A stretch of 64,000 bases of DNA from Neorhizobium galegae (lineage in GTDB: Bacteria; Pseudomonadota; Alphaproteobacteria; Rhizobiales; Rhizobiaceae), in NCBI RefSeq assembly GCF_017877055.1, contig NZ_JAGIPG010000001.1, positions 496,001 through 560,000 of the forward strand, read 5' to 3'. The notes under the pieces are model-generated. The model did no database searches and had not been told where the DNA came from. It worked only from the letters and a program-made list of their open reading frames with translations. Shown piece after piece: positions 27,334-36,805 of the stretch (positions are counted from its first letter, which is position 1; each line of letters begins with the position of its first letter). Position numbers and translations under genes: made by a program.

Positions 27334-27991
27334 TATGCTTTTCGCCCTGCTCTCGAAGGCGCTGTGGCAGACCCTGCAGATGGTCGTCGCCGCCGGCTTG
27401 ATCGGTTCGCTGATCGGCCTGCCGATCGGCGTGTTCCTGGCGACCAGCGGTAAGGGCGAACTTTTTCCCGCGCCGGTTTCGAACCGCATCATCGGCGCGA
27501 TCGTCAATGCGGCGCGCTCGACGCCGTTCATCATCCTGGTCGTGGCGATCATCCCGTTCACGCGCCTCGTCACCGGCACTTCGATCGGCACCTATGCGGC
27601 GATCGTGCCGCTGACGGTCGCGACCATTCCCTTCGTCGCGCGGCTTGCCGAAGCGGCGATCCGCGAGGTGGACAAGGGCCTGATCGAGGCTGCCCGCGCC
27701 ATGGGTGCGACGCCGCTGCAGATCGTCTTCAAGGTGCTGCTCGCCGAGGCCAAACCGGGTCTGACGCTGGCGCTGACGCTCACACTCGTCAGCCTGGTCG
27801 GCTATTCGGCCATGGTCGGCGCCGTCGGCGGCGGGGGCCTCGGCGATCTCGGCATTCGCTACGGCTACCAGCGCTTCATGCCGGACGTGATGCTGGCCGT
27901 CGTCGTGGTGCTGATCGTGGTCGTCCAGGCAATCCAGAGCGCCGGCGATGCGCTCGCCCGCCGCTTCGACAAGCGCAACCGCAAGACCTGA
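27323..27991 (+). CDS. metI: Methionine ABC transporter permease
   Basis: Membrane subunit of 222 aa with five spans, the normal size for MetI. The BPD_transp_1 contact loop is [27 protein letters not shown] (from about residue 115). It also has [25 protein letters not shown], close to the E. coli MetI signature. The ATG at 27323 lies inside the end of metN, so translation is coupled. metQ follows 81 bases downstream. Confidence 0.95.
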   Translation: MSPDMLFALLSKALWQTLQMVVAAGLIGSLIGLPIGVFLATSGKGELFPAPVSNRIIGAIVNAARSTPFIILVVAIIPFTRLVTGTSIGTYAAIVPLTVATIPFVARLAEAAIREVDKGLIEAARAMGATPLQIVFKVLLAEAKPGLTLALTLTLVSLVGYSAMVGAVGGGGLGDLGIRYGYQRFMPDVMLAVVVVLIVVVQAIQSAGDALARRFDKRNRKT

Positions 27992-28072
27992 CACTTCAAA
28001 TCCCGGAAAACCAGCCTCCCAAGACATACCCAAGAAGACTGGCGCATATAAACGAAACCCAAGGAGACACTT

Positions 28073-28849
28073 ATGAAGAAGCTCATCATCGCGGCGGCAC
28101 TCGCCGCCTTCGCTGCCGCTCCGGCACTTGCCGAAGATATCAAGATCGGCGTCACCCCCGGCCCGCATGCCCAGATCATGGAAAAGGTCAAGGAAATCGC
28201 GGCCACAAAGGGCCTCAACATCCAGATCCTCGAATTCTCCGACTACGTCGTGCCGAACCAGGCGCTGGCCGACGGCGAACTCAACGCCAATTCCTTCCAG
28301 CACCAGCCTTATCTCGACAACCAGGTCAAGGATCGCAAGTTCGACATCGTCAGCGTCGCGCAGACCGTCAACTTCCCGATGGGCGTCTATTCCAAGAAGG
28401 TGAAGAGCCTCGCCGACCTGAAGCAGGGCGCCACCGTCGCCATCCCGAACGACCCGACCAATGGCGGCCGCGCGCTGCTCATCCTCGCCGACCAAGGCCT
28501 GATCAAGGTCAATGCCGCCAAGGGCCTGAAGATCGGCCCGGCCGACGTGACCGAAAACGCCAAGAAGATCGAGTTCGCCGAACTCGACGCCGCCCAGCTG
28601 CCGCGCTCGCTCGACGATGTCGATGCCTCGGTCATCACCACCAACTACGCGTTGGAAGCCGGCCTCAACCCGAAGACCGATCCGATTGCCAGGGAAGGCG
28701 AAAAGGCCCCTTACATCAACGTTATCGCCGTCAAGGCGAAAGACAAGGATGCCGCCTGGGTAAAGACCCTCGTCGAGGCCTATCACAGCGCTCCGGTAAA
28801 GGATTTCGTCAACACCCAGTTCAAGGGCGCCGTTATCGCCGCCTGGTAG
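28073..28849 (+). CDS. metQ: Methionine-binding protein MetQ (NlpA family)
   Basis: Periplasmic substrate-binding protein of 258 aa. The signal peptide (1-20) ends in APALA before EDIKIGVTPGPHAQIME; it lacks a lipobox Cys, so the protein should be soluble rather than a lipoprotein as in E. coli. NlpA-family motifs follow: NANSFQHQPYLDNQ (about 72-85), GVYSKKVKSLADLKQGATVAIPNDPTNGGRAL (about 105-135) and DASVITTNYALEAGL (about 185). AAGGAGAC precedes the ATG. It completes metNIQ; a moderate GC stem with a T-rich tail around 28874-28912 may end the operon. Confidence 0.95.
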   Translation: MKKLIIAAALAAFAAAPALAEDIKIGVTPGPHAQIMEKVKEIAATKGLNIQILEFSDYVVPNQALADGELNANSFQHQPYLDNQVKDRKFDIVSVAQTVNFPMGVYSKKVKSLADLKQGATVAIPNDPTNGGRALLILADQGLIKVNAAKGLKIGPADVTENAKKIEFAELDAAQLPRSLDDVDASVITTNYALEAGLNPKTDPIAREGEKAPYINVIAVKAKDKDAAWVKTLVEAYHSAPVKDFVNTQFKGAVIAAW

Positions 28850-28953
28850 TATAAGATTTCGAAAATTCTTGGTGGGCCGGCTCTCAGCTGTGAGGATCGG
28901 CTCATTTCTTTTAACGCTATCTGAAGGAATACCCGCGAAAGATGTAGGGCTTC

Positions 28954-31164
28954 ATGAGGTCTTCGATGCGGCTTCTCCCGTCTCGCTTTCGCCGCCCCGC
29001 AACACTTGGCCGTCGCTCCGCCGTGACGTCGATGCTGCTTGCCTTCGCGGTGGTCGTGGTGCTGGTGACGATCTTCATCCTGACCGCGCTCGACCGCATC
29101 ACCGACTACGCCAATCGCCTTGACGACGGGCGCTCGCGGGAGACGACCTCGGGCGCGGTCCAGACATTCGAAGAGCAGCTGCATGCAACGCTCAACGATT
29201 ACGCCGCCTGGGACGATGCCGCCCAGTTCGTCTATGCGGATGATCAGGCCTGGATCGTCAGCAACTATGGCGACATGACCGCCAACAGTGATCTCTTCGA
29301 CGTCGCGATCGTCATGGATATGAACCGGGACGTGCTGATGGCCTATCAGGACGGCGCGCCGGTCAGCTGGGCTCCGCGGGATTATTTCGACTCCTCGCTC
29401 TGGACGCTGTTCGACAAGGCGAGTTCCGCCGGCGCGGAAAGCGTACCGGAAGCGGCCGCTTTCGTGCAGACGCAAAAAGGTGTGGCGGCCGTCGGCGTGG
29501 CGCTGATCCGGCAGAAATCGGGGCAGCTCGATCAGCCGGTCTCGAACCGCCGCTTCCTGATTTTTGCCCGGCATCTGGACGAGGCCAAGGTCCACAAGCT
29601 CTCCGAGACCTACGTCATCGACGGACTTCGTTTCGCGAATGCCTCCGATACCGTTGCCAACATGGTGGAGATCCGGAACATCCACGGCAAGGTACTGCAG
29701 CGGCTCGTCTGGCATTCACGTAAGCCAGGCGACATGGGTTATGCCCAGGTCCGGCCGCTCGTCTATTGCGCGCTCGCCATGGTCGGCCTGTTCTTCCTCC
29801 TCCTCTTCGTCAGCGGCAGCAATACGCTCAACCGGCTGACCGCGGACGAGGCGGCGGCGCGGTATCTCGCCATGAGCGACCGGCTGAGCGGGCTGCTCAA
29901 CCGCGCCGGCTTTTTTGCGGCCCTCGACGCGCTGGTCCTCCAAAGCCACCGCAACAACGAGGACGTAGCGCTGCTCTATCTCGATCTCGACGGCTTCAAG
30001 GAGGTCAACGACGCCTATGGCCACGGCACCGGCGACAAGCTGATCCGCGGCGTTGCGGCCGGTCTCAAGACGCTGGTCGGCGATACGGCGATCCTGGCCC
30101 GCGTCGGCGGCGACGAGTTCGCCATTGCGCTCGCGAGCACGGATATCGGAAGGGTGGTGGATACGCTGAGTGACCGTATCCTCGGTTTCTTCGACGAGCC
30201 TTTCGTGATCGGCGAAAGGGTCGCGACCATCGGCACCTGCATCGGCGTCGCCATCTCGCCGCGCGGCAAGGTAACCGGCGAGGAACTGGTGCGGCGTTCC
30301 GACATGGCCATGTATCACGCCAAGGAAACCGGGCGTGGGCGGACCGAATATTATCGGCCGGAAATGGATGCCGAGCGCGAAGAGCGCAACATGCTGGAGG
30401 TCGACCTGAGGATCGCGATCGAGCGCCGCGAGGTCAATGTCGTCTACCAGCCGGTCGTCGATGCCAGGACATGGCGCATCATCGGCGTCGAGGCGCTGGC
30501 GCGCTGGCACCGCGCCGGTTACGGCCCCGTGTCTCCCGACGTCTTCATCCCGATCGCCGAATCGACTGGTCTCATCGACCAGCTCGGCCTTTTCGTGCTG
30601 CACCGCGCCTGCGAGACGCTGACGCTGTGGCCTGAGCTCAAGCTTGCGGTCAACATCTCCCCCGGCCAGTTCCGCGATCCGGCATTTGCCGTACATGTCG
30701 CTTCGGTGTTCCGCAAGACCGGCGCCGATCCTTCCCGGATCACACTTGAGATGACCGAGGGTTATTTCATCCAGAGCCCGGAACGCGCCCGGGCCGCTCT
30801 CGCCAAGCTGAAACAGCTCGGCGTCAATATCGCACTCGACGATTTCGGCGCCGGCTTTTCGAGCGTCGGATACCTGCGCCAGTTTGGTTTCGACCGGATG
30901 AAGATCGACAAGTCGCTGGTGCATGCGCTGGAGGAGGGCGGCCGCGCCGTCGACCTTCTGCAGGCGACCGTGGCGCTCGCCCGCTCGCTGGAAATCCCGG
31001 TCACCGCCGAGGGCGTCGAAACCGAGGCACAGGCTTTGCAACTGAGGCTTACTGGCTGCGACGAACTGCAGGGCTATCTGTTCGGCAGGCCGATGTCATC
31101 GCAGGAGATCGACATCATCTATCGCGGCAACCGCCTGCCGGGCGGGATGAGCGGGGCGGCGTAA
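28954..31164 (+). CDS. Membrane GGDEF/EAL protein with CHASE4-like sensor domain
   Basis: Bifunctional c-di-GMP enzyme of 736 aa. TM1 at about residues 24-46 leads to a periplasmic CHASE4-like domain (about 50-260, with YAAWDDAAQFVYADDQ and WIVSNYGD), then TM2 (about 268-290). The GGDEF domain (about 310-465) is canonical: LDLDGFKEVNDAYGH and the active site RVGGDEFAIAL. The EAL domain (about 480-725) has VEALARWH, AVNISPGQF, EMTEGY, DDFGAGFSSV, KIDKSLV and AEGVETEAQ, so both activities could work. A second ATG at 28966 is possible. It follows metQ but has its own leader. Ligand unknown. Confidence 0.93.
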   Translation: MRSSMRLLPSRFRRPATLGRRSAVTSMLLAFAVVVVLVTIFILTALDRITDYANRLDDGRSRETTSGAVQTFEEQLHATLNDYAAWDDAAQFVYADDQAWIVSNYGDMTANSDLFDVAIVMDMNRDVLMAYQDGAPVSWAPRDYFDSSLWTLFDKASSAGAESVPEAAAFVQTQKGVAAVGVALIRQKSGQLDQPVSNRRFLIFARHLDEAKVHKLSETYVIDGLRFANASDTVANMVEIRNIHGKVLQRLVWHSRKPGDMGYAQVRPLVYCALAMVGLFFLLLFVSGSNTLNRLTADEAAARYLAMSDRLSGLLNRAGFFAALDALVLQSHRNNEDVALLYLDLDGFKEVNDAYGHGTGDKLIRGVAAGLKTLVGDTAILARVGGDEFAIALASTDIGRVVDTLSDRILGFFDEPFVIGERVATIGTCIGVAISPRGKVTGEELVRRSDMAMYHAKETGRGRTEYYRPEMDAEREERNMLEVDLRIAIERREVNVVYQPVVDARTWRIIGVEALARWHRAGYGPVSPDVFIPIAESTGLIDQLGLFVLHRACETLTLWPELKLAVNISPGQFRDPAFAVHVASVFRKTGADPSRITLEMTEGYFIQSPERARAALAKLKQLGVNIALDDFGAGFSSVGYLRQFGFDRMKIDKSLVHALEEGGRAVDLLQATVALARSLEIPVTAEGVETEAQALQLRLTGCDELQGYLFGRPMSSQEIDIIYRGNRLPGGMSGAA

Positions 31165-31278
31165 GCGGCCTCTTTTGGCGAGCCGCCCTATCCGAACTGG
31201 ACGGCGGTCGGCGTCAACTGGCTCGCCGGCTTCGATTTCGAAATCAAGGTGATCGCCCGGATACCGCAGGCGGCTTGA
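31165..31278 (+). pseudogene. C-terminal remnant of a RidA/YjgF-like gene
   Basis: Directly after the TAA of the GGDEF/EAL gene, and in the same frame, 37 codons read FGEPPYPNWTAVGVNWLAG, then FDFEIKVIARIPQAA and a stop. The pattern (xGEP-P-x-T-xVGV-xx-FEI-xIAR) looks like the end of RidA/YjgF-type proteins. No start codon, ribosome site or N-terminal part is present. It is probably what remains of a gene after a deletion that brought it next to the c-di-GMP gene. The family call is tentative. Confidence 0.45.
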
Positions 31279-31324
31279 AGCCGCGACGACCCGCTCGCGC
31301 CAGGCCATCTGGCGCGGGCGAATC

Positions 31325-32269
31325 TCACCCGCCGATATGCTTTACGCCGCGCTTTTTCGCAAGCGCGATCTGGTGCTGCCGTTCCCGGTAGCGGTCACGG
31401 TCTTCCTCGGTGCGGCTCGGGTAGCAGGTGGAGCAGGAGACGCCTTCCTCGTAATAGGGAGAGGTCACTTCTTCGGCGGTGATCGGGCTGCGGCAGGCGT
31501 GGCAGAGCTTGTGGTTGCCTTCCTTCAGGCCATGCTCCACTGAGACACGCTCGTCGAAGACAAAACAGGCGCCCTCCCAGAGGCTTTCCTCCCGCGGCAC
31601 CTCTTCGAGGTATTTGAGGATGCCGCCCTTCAGGTGGAAGACCTCGTCAAAACCCTGTTCCTTCATGAAGGCCGTCGCTTTCTCGCAGCGGATGCCGCCG
31701 GTGCAGTACATGGCGATTTTCGGCTTGTTGTGCAGGCCGGGATTGTTCTTCACCCAGTCGGGAAACTCGCGGAATGTCTTGGTCTGCGGATCGACCGCGC
31801 CCTTGAAGATGCCGATCGCCGTTTCGTAGTCGTTGCGGGTGTCGATGACGATCGTTTCCGGATCGGAGATCAGCGCGTTCCAGTCCTTCGGCTCGACATA
31901 GGTGCCGACGATGCGCCTGGGGTCGATATTCTCGACGCCCATGGTGACGATTTCCTTCTTCGGCCGCACCTTCATGCGCAGGAAGGGCATCTTGGACGCA
32001 CGGCTTTCCTTGTGCTCCAGGCCTGCGAATTCCGGCTGGGCGCGCAGATAGGCGAGAAGGCCGGCGATTGCCGCGTCGGAGCCGGCAACCGTGCCGTTGA
32101 TGCCCTCCCGGGCGATCAGCAGCGTGCCCTTGATGCCGTTCTCGTCGCAGAAGGCCTGCAACGGCTCGCGAAAGCTCTCAAAGCGGTCGAAACGCGCGAA
32201 ATGATAGAGCGCGGCAACGAGCCAGGCACCCGTCGCTTCCGGGTGGGTTTGAATGGTGTTTTCGGTCAT
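31325..32269 (-). CDS. trhO: tRNA uridine(34) hydroxylase, rhodanese-related (YceA/TrhO family)
   Basis: Protein of 314 aa that uses O2 to make 5-hydroxyuridine at the wobble position of tRNAs, the first step to cmo5U/mo5U. An N-terminal acylphosphatase-like domain (about 15-110) is followed by a rhodanese domain (about 125-225) with the active loop [12 protein letters not shown], whose Cys is the key residue. The C-terminal part has two Cys pairs (CHACRSP and SCSTCY, about 265-285), probably zinc-binding. The length and the CTGGIRC loop fit the TrhO family rather than simple thiosulfate sulfurtransferases. It is the last gene of a leftward group with CHAD and CYTH; 17 bases separate it from the CHAD gene. 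Confidence 0.93.
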   Translation of the reverse strand: MTENTIQTHPEATGAWLVAALYHFARFDRFESFREPLQAFCDENGIKGTLLIAREGINGTVAGSDAAIAGLLAYLRAQPEFAGLEHKESRASKMPFLRMKVRPKKEIVTMGVENIDPRRIVGTYVEPKDWNALISDPETIVIDTRNDYETAIGIFKGAVDPQTKTFREFPDWVKNNPGLHNKPKIAMYCTGGIRCEKATAFMKEQGFDEVFHLKGGILKYLEEVPREESLWEGACFVFDERVSVEHGLKEGNHKLCHACRSPITAEEVTSPYYEEGVSCSTCYPSRTEEDRDRYRERQHQIALAKKRGVKHIGG

Positions 32270-32286
32270 GGCGCTGAAATACAGCG

Positions 32287-33279
32287 TCAGGACACGCTGC
32301 GCAACGCGGTTTCTTTCTCGTGCGCTTCATGTGCCCTGTGCAGCTTTGCCGCGCGGCGCTCCTTGCGCGGCGCGGTGGCCGCCTTTTCCCACAACAGCGC
32401 GATCAGCCCGCTTTCCGTCTCGGCGCTGTCGGCGAACACCGCGTGGGCCGCTTCCAGCGCTTCGTGCCGCAATGCCTGCTGGCGGACGATGATGGCGCCG
32501 AGCACCCGGGCCAGCGTGTCGCTGTCGCCGAACAGTTCGGGGTTTTCGTTGACCAGCCCGGTCAGCACCGAAAGATCGTGTTCGTGGCCGAGCAGATCGA
32601 CCAGCGCCCTGGCTTGCTGCTGCTTGGCGAGCATGGCGGAAGGCCAGACCCCGCCGAGCAGCGACAGGTGCATCCAGTAGGTCTGGCCGCATTTGCGCAG
32701 CTCGTGATAGGTCTCGGCATCGCCGTGTTCCTCGCAGCCGGCCAGTGCGCCGAGCGCCTTCTCGCGCTGGCCCTTCCAGGCCCTGGCAAGCCGTTTGCCC
32801 GTCTTGTGCGGATCGTCGTCGAGATCGAGCTCGTCGAGGGCCGCGATCGCCGCGCGGCAGGTGTCGGCGGCGGCCGCCATCTTGGCCGGCAGGTCGTGTT
32901 CGTCCGAAGCGATCCGGTCTCGCCGTTCGGCCAGCGCCTTGGAGGCCGTGGTGAGGGCGGAAAGCTCTTCGGGCGAGCCGGCATGGCCGGCGAGATAACC
33001 GACCGTCTCGACGAGTGCAGTGGCGTCGCGCACGGCCGACAGCGTCTGCGCCATGTCGCGGATGCGGTTGTTCTCGCGGGCACGGAATTCCTTGGCGTCC
33101 GGCTGGATCAGCCGGTAGAGGGCGCGCACCCGCTTGAAGCGTTTTCGCGCGTCGTGCACTGCTTCGTGCGGCCCGTCCGGCTGTTCCTCCAGCAGATGGA
33201 TGGCCTTGGAAAGCTGGCTTTCCGCGACCGAGCGGAACTCGTCTGTGAAGGATTTAGCGGGCCGCAGACGGTACGCCAT
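32287..33279 (-). CDS. CHAD domain-containing protein
   Basis: All-helical protein of 330 aa rich in Arg, His and Lys. The CHAD domain (conserved histidine alpha-helical, about residues 10-290) binds inorganic polyphosphate; conserved basic positions are seen in [22 protein letters not shown] (about 38-60) and [16 protein letters not shown] (about 198-213). Its start codon lies inside the end of the CYTH gene (26-base overlap), so the two are translationally coupled. In many bacteria CYTH and CHAD are fused or adjacent, which supports a polyphosphate-linked role, but the exact activity is not known. Confidence 0.9.
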   Translation of the reverse strand: MAYRLRPAKSFTDEFRSVAESQLSKAIHLLEEQPDGPHEAVHDARKRFKRVRALYRLIQPDAKEFRARENNRIRDMAQTLSAVRDATALVETVGYLAGHAGSPEELSALTTASKALAERRDRIASDEHDLPAKMAAAADTCRAAIAALDELDLDDDPHKTGKRLARAWKGQREKALGALAGCEEHGDAETYHELRKCGQTYWMHLSLLGGVWPSAMLAKQQQARALVDLLGHEHDLSVLTGLVNENPELFGDSDTLARVLGAIIVRQQALRHEALEAAHAVFADSAETESGLIALLWEKAATAPRKERRAAKLHRAHEAHEKETALRSVS

Positions 33280-33751
33280 GACACAATTCTCCGCTCAGAT
33301 CTTCAGTCGCCATCACCATGTTGGAATACCGCCAGTCGCCGGTGATCTCCTGGCCGATCCAGTCGGGAATGTCAGGCAGGGCGCCCTCTTCCTCCACTTC
33401 GACCTCGGCCACGATCAGTCCCTTATAGGCTCCGTCATAGACGTCGACCTCCCAGGTGTAACCTCCGTGCTCGACCTCGTGCCGGGTCTTTTCGAGCACG
33501 ACGCCGATGGCATTCTGCGCCATCTCTTCGGCATCGGCCAAGGGGATTTCGTATTCGAATTCGTCGCGGGCGACGAGGTGTTCGCCGATCTTGATGGTCA
33601 GTTTGGCGCGCTTGCCGTCGATGATCCGCACCCGCACCGAACGGTCGTCGCCGGATGCGACATAGGCCTGCAGGAAATCGGAGGATGACGAGACCTCCGA
33701 GCGCCAGCCGTCGCTCTTCACCAGAAATTTCCGTTCGATTTCCTTGGCCAT
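33254..33751 (-). CDS. CYTH domain protein (triphosphate tunnel metalloenzyme)
   Basis: Protein of 165 aa with the CYTH/TTM signature EIERKFLV at residues 4-11. Paired acidic and basic tunnel residues follow: RVRIIDGKRAKLTIK, DEFEYEIPLADAEEM, KTRHEVEHGGYTWEVDVY and LIVAEVEVEEE. Such enzymes bind divalent metal and cleave triphosphates, tripolyphosphate or act as adenylate cyclases in some groups; bacterial short forms are mostly tripolyphosphatases. It is the first gene of the CYTH-CHAD-trhO leftward cluster and its 3' end overlaps the CHAD start. Confidence 0.92.
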   Translation of the reverse strand: MAKEIERKFLVKSDGWRSEVSSSSDFLQAYVASGDDRSVRVRIIDGKRAKLTIKIGEHLVARDEFEYEIPLADAEEMAQNAIGVVLEKTRHEVEHGGYTWEVDVYDGAYKGLIVAEVEVEEEGALPDIPDWIGQEITGDWRYSNMVMATEDLSGELCHGVPSAAR

Positions 33752-33915
33752 GCTTCGCCCGCCGCCTTGGGAACTTCCACCATTGTTGCAACCCTAGTGC
33801 AAACTCCGCATTCCGCAAACCCGTTCGACGATGGCGCCCTGTTTTTTCTCGACAATGACGGGCTTGAGGGGTATCTCGACCTCGAAGTTTCAATCGTTTT
33901 AGCGGAGACCGCACC

Positions 33916-34554
33916 ATGACCGGCAAGACCGAAAAGCTGCTTTCCATCCTGAAACTGCAGCCGGTGGTGCCGGTGCTGATCGTCGACGACGCCAAGTCGG
34001 CGGTGGGTCTGGCGCGGGCGCTGGTCGCCGGCGGCCTGAAGGCGATCGAGATCACCATGCGCACGCCCGCCGCCCTCGAGGCGGTGAAAGCGGTCGCCGC
34101 TGAAGTCGAAGGGGCCAATGTCGGCGCCGGCACGATCCTCAACGCCCGCGACTACGAGGCGGCCGTCAAGGCGGGTTCGACCTTCATCGTCTCCCCCGGC
34201 GTGACGCCCGGCGTGCTTTCGGCTGCCAAGGATTCCTCGGTGCCGCTTCTGCCGGGTGCAGCGACCGCCAGCGAAGTGATGACGCTGCGCGAAGCCGGAT
34301 ACGAGGTGCTGAAGTTTTTCCCCGCCGAACAGGCCGGCGGCGCCGCTTACCTGAAGGCCCTGTCCTCGCCGCTCGCCGGTACGCTGTTCTGCCCGACGGG
34401 CGGCATTTCGCTGAAGAACGCCAACGACTACCTGTCGCTGCCGAACGTCATCTGCGTCGGCGGCTCGTGGGTCGCGCCGAAGGAACTGGTCTCGGCTGGC
34501 GATTGGGCCGGCATCACCAAGCTCGCTTCGGAAGCGGCGGCGCTGAAGGCCTAA
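33916..34554 (+). CDS. eda: KDPG/KHG aldolase (2-dehydro-3-deoxy-phosphogluconate aldolase)
   Basis: Class I aldolase of 212 aa, cleaving 2-keto-3-deoxy-6-phosphogluconate to pyruvate and glyceraldehyde 3-phosphate, the last step of the Entner-Doudoroff pathway that rhizobia use for glucose. Catalytic Glu is in KAIEITMRTP (about residue 44) and the Schiff-base Lys in EVLKFFPAEQAGG (about 132). GAGTILN and CPTGGISLKNANDYL form the phosphate site. It is a single gene here, divergent from the CYTH-CHAD cluster; edd and zwf are not in the window, so this may be the eda-linked copy or a paralogue used for other keto-deoxy acids. Confidence 0.94.
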   Translation: MTGKTEKLLSILKLQPVVPVLIVDDAKSAVGLARALVAGGLKAIEITMRTPAALEAVKAVAAEVEGANVGAGTILNARDYEAAVKAGSTFIVSPGVTPGVLSAAKDSSVPLLPGAATASEVMTLREAGYEVLKFFPAEQAGGAAYLKALSSPLAGTLFCPTGGISLKNANDYLSLPNVICVGGSWVAPKELVSAGDWAGITKLASEAAALKA

Positions 34555-34643
34555 GCCCGCGACATCCGGCCACCGCAACCGGCCTTTGTAATTCCATAGT
34601 CGAATGCCTATGTCTCCCCGGAAACACAACAGGGAGATGTGCG

Positions 34644-35360
34644 ATGTTCGACGCGAAGAAGCTTCTCGACCAATTTCTGGGATCACAGATTCCGGGCCTG
34701 TCGGGGGGAAGCGTGAGAGACCGGGCAGGGCAGGCGACCCAGCTCGCCAAGAACAATCCGCTCGCCACCGGCGCGATCCTTGCGGCCGTCCTTGGCACCA
34801 AGACCGGCCGCAATATTGCCGGCAATGTCGCAGCCGTCGGCGGCATCGCGGCAATCGCCGGCCTTGGCTATCTCGCCTACAAGAACTATCAGTCCGGCCA
34901 GTCGCCGCAGACGGCGCCGCAGCCCGCACCTCAGGCTGACAAGCCGCTGCTCTCGCCGCCGGCCGATTCGCCCTTCCATCCGCAATCTTCCGCCCTCACC
35001 AACGATTTCGCCCTGACGCTCGTCCGCGCGATGATTGCCGCCGCCAAGGCCGACGGGCATATCGATGCCGGCGAGCGCGCCAACATCATGGACAAGGTGC
35101 ATGCGGTCGATCTCGGCGCCGAGGCGGAAGCCTTCATCGAGAACGAGCTCGCAAATCCCGTCGATATCGACGACCTCGTCACCGCTGCCCGCACCGAGGA
35201 GCAGAAGGTCGAGATCTATGCGGCCTCGCGCCTGACCATCGACCCGGACACCCGTGCCGAACGCGGTTATCTCGACCTGCTGGCCGGCCGCCTCGGATTG
35301 AACGATGCGCTGATCGAGCATATCGACGCGACGGTTTCGGCAGCGAAGGTCAAGGCGTAA
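34644..35360 (+). CDS. TerB-like tellurite resistance/DUF533 family protein
   Basis: Protein of 238 aa. An N-terminal Gly/Ala-rich region (about 40-85: TGAILAAVLGTKTGRNIAGN, GGIAAIAGLGYLAYKNY) could be membrane associated. It leads by a Pro/Gln linker (90-125) to a helical TerB-like domain (about 130-235) with LVRAMIAAAKADGHIDAGERA, the acidic metal-binding motif of the fold. DUF533 proteins are widespread envelope-associated proteins of unknown function. AGGGAG lies before the ATG at 34644; the frame open upstream is inside eda in another frame and is not used. Confidence 0.85.
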   Translation: MFDAKKLLDQFLGSQIPGLSGGSVRDRAGQATQLAKNNPLATGAILAAVLGTKTGRNIAGNVAAVGGIAAIAGLGYLAYKNYQSGQSPQTAPQPAPQADKPLLSPPADSPFHPQSSALTNDFALTLVRAMIAAAKADGHIDAGERANIMDKVHAVDLGAEAEAFIENELANPVDIDDLVTAARTEEQKVEIYAASRLTIDPDTRAERGYLDLLAGRLGLNDALIEHIDATVSAAKVKA

Positions 35361-35464
35361 GGCGCGCCAGTCGTGTGTTGTCAAACGGCTGCGCATCTTT
35401 CCGGTCTCGGCCCGCCTTGGCGGGTTAGGGAACGGGAATGGCGCGGCCGTTCGGCAGACTGCCG

Positions 35465-35965
35465 TCAGTCGGCAAGCTTGACCGCTGTACCCGTTGCCGC
35501 AACGAACAGGATGCCCCCGCCCGCTGCCATCGACAATTCGCTGAAGTCGATCTTGATTGCGATGATCGCGTCGGCGTTCAGGCGGACCGCTTCGCGGCGA
35601 AGCTCGATCATGCAGACGGTCCGGGCGTCGCGAACGGCGGATTGCACCGTCTTGCTGCGCCCACCGAAGAAATCGCGGAAATTGTTGGCGATATCCTTGA
35701 ATAAGCTGAGGCCCAGCGCCGTTTCGGCGCCGACGACATCGACGATGTTGTCGATCCGTCGTCCGGGAATTTCGCTGCCCGTCGTGATGATAATCCTGGC
35801 AAGGGCCGGATCATTCAGGTCTTCCGGGGAAACGATACCGTTTTCGATCTTCCGGTAGGCCGACTCCAGGCTTGCGGCTTCCGCCTTCGCGCGGCAGTCC
35901 CTGCATATGCCGCCTCTGACATCTGCGAAGCCGAATTCTCGATTGCATGAGGTGCAGACCGCCAT
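35465..35965 (-). CDS. YbjQ-like (UPF0145/DUF74) protein with N-terminal zinc ribbon
   Basis: Protein of 166 aa. Residues 4-26 form a four-Cys zinc ribbon (CTSC and CRDC, 16 residues apart). The rest (about 60-166) is a YbjQ-type domain: IIITTGSEIPGRRIDNIVDVV, then ARTVCMIELRREAVRLNADAIIAIKI and the glycine-rich end GGGILFVAATGTAVKL. YbjQ proteins form pentamers and have been called heavy-metal-binding, without proven function. ATG 35965 is chosen because GGGAG precedes it at eight bases; another ATG nine codons upstream is less likely. Confidence 0.8.
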   Translation of the reverse strand: MAVCTSCNREFGFADVRGGICRDCRAKAEAASLESAYRKIENGIVSPEDLNDPALARIIITTGSEIPGRRIDNIVDVVGAETALGLSLFKDIANNFRDFFGGRSKTVQSAVRDARTVCMIELRREAVRLNADAIIAIKIDFSELSMAAGGGILFVAATGTAVKLAD

Positions 35966-36109
35966 TGGACAACTCCCATGATTTACCGCCAAGGGAAGCA
36001 GAGAGCCGGGACCGTGTCCATCTCAAAGTGAAGCGGCAGGCCTCTTGCCGCCCCCGTTGCCTTTCCCCTGCCGCTGGCCTAAGCCTCAGACACGATGCAA
36101 GAGGCTGAT

Positions 36110-36805
36110 ATGCGCGATCTGAAGAATTACAAAGTTTCCGCCCCCGCACCGGTCACCCTCAAGGGCCGGTTCGTGACGCTCGAACCTTATGACAGGCAAA
36201 CGCATCTGCAGGCGCTGTGGGACGGGCTCGGTGGCGCCGAGGGCATCAATCCGCTTCTCAAATATTTCCCGAACGACGATTTTGCCGATATGAACGCGTT
36301 CGGCGACTGGCTGGAAAACGCCCGTATCCATTCGAATTTCGTGACGCTTGTCTCTCGTGACAATGCGACCGGCAAGGTCGTCGGCATGGCGAGCTACATG
36401 CGCCCGGACCCGAAGAACGGCGTCATCGAGGTCGGCTCCGTCGCGCATGGCGCCGACATGAAGCGCTCGCCGCTGTCGACCGAAGTGCATTACCTGATGG
36501 CCAGGCACGTGTTCGAGGGGCTCGACTATCGCCGCTACGAATGGAAATGCCATAACGAGAACGAGCCGAGCAAGGCGTCCGCCCGCCGCTACGGCTTCAC
36601 CTTCGAAGGCGTCTTCCGCCAGCACGTCATCTCCAAGGGCGCCAATCGCGACACCGCCTGGTTCTCGATGATCGACGTGGAATGGCCGCTCCTGAAGGCC
36701 GCGTTCGAAGCATGGCTTTCGCCCGACAATTTCGAGGCGGACGGCACGCAGACGCGACGGCTCGAAGATATCCGCGCCGAGCTCGCCAAGGGAGCAGTGG
36801 CATGA
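36110..36805 (+). CDS. GNAT family N-acetyltransferase (RimJ/RimL-like)
   Basis: Acetyl-CoA-dependent transferase of 231 aa, Acetyltransf_3 type. Core strands and helix are seen in RFVTLEPYDRQTHLQALWDG (about 20-40), GKVVGMASYMRPDPKNGVIEVGSV (about 85-110), LMARHVFEGLDYRRYEWKCHNENEPSKASARRYGF (from about 130) and FEGVFRQHVISKGANRDTAWFSMID. Long forms with the ARRYGF-F-EGVFRQH ending are common in rhizobia and modify small molecules or peptides. AGAGG precedes the ATG at 36110. Its stop overlaps the ATG of the following small membrane gene (ATGA), so the pair is co-translated. Confidence 0.88.
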   Translation: MRDLKNYKVSAPAPVTLKGRFVTLEPYDRQTHLQALWDGLGGAEGINPLLKYFPNDDFADMNAFGDWLENARIHSNFVTLVSRDNATGKVVGMASYMRPDPKNGVIEVGSVAHGADMKRSPLSTEVHYLMARHVFEGLDYRRYEWKCHNENEPSKASARRYGFTFEGVFRQHVISKGANRDTAWFSMIDVEWPLLKAAFEAWLSPDNFEADGTQTRRLEDIRAELAKGAVA

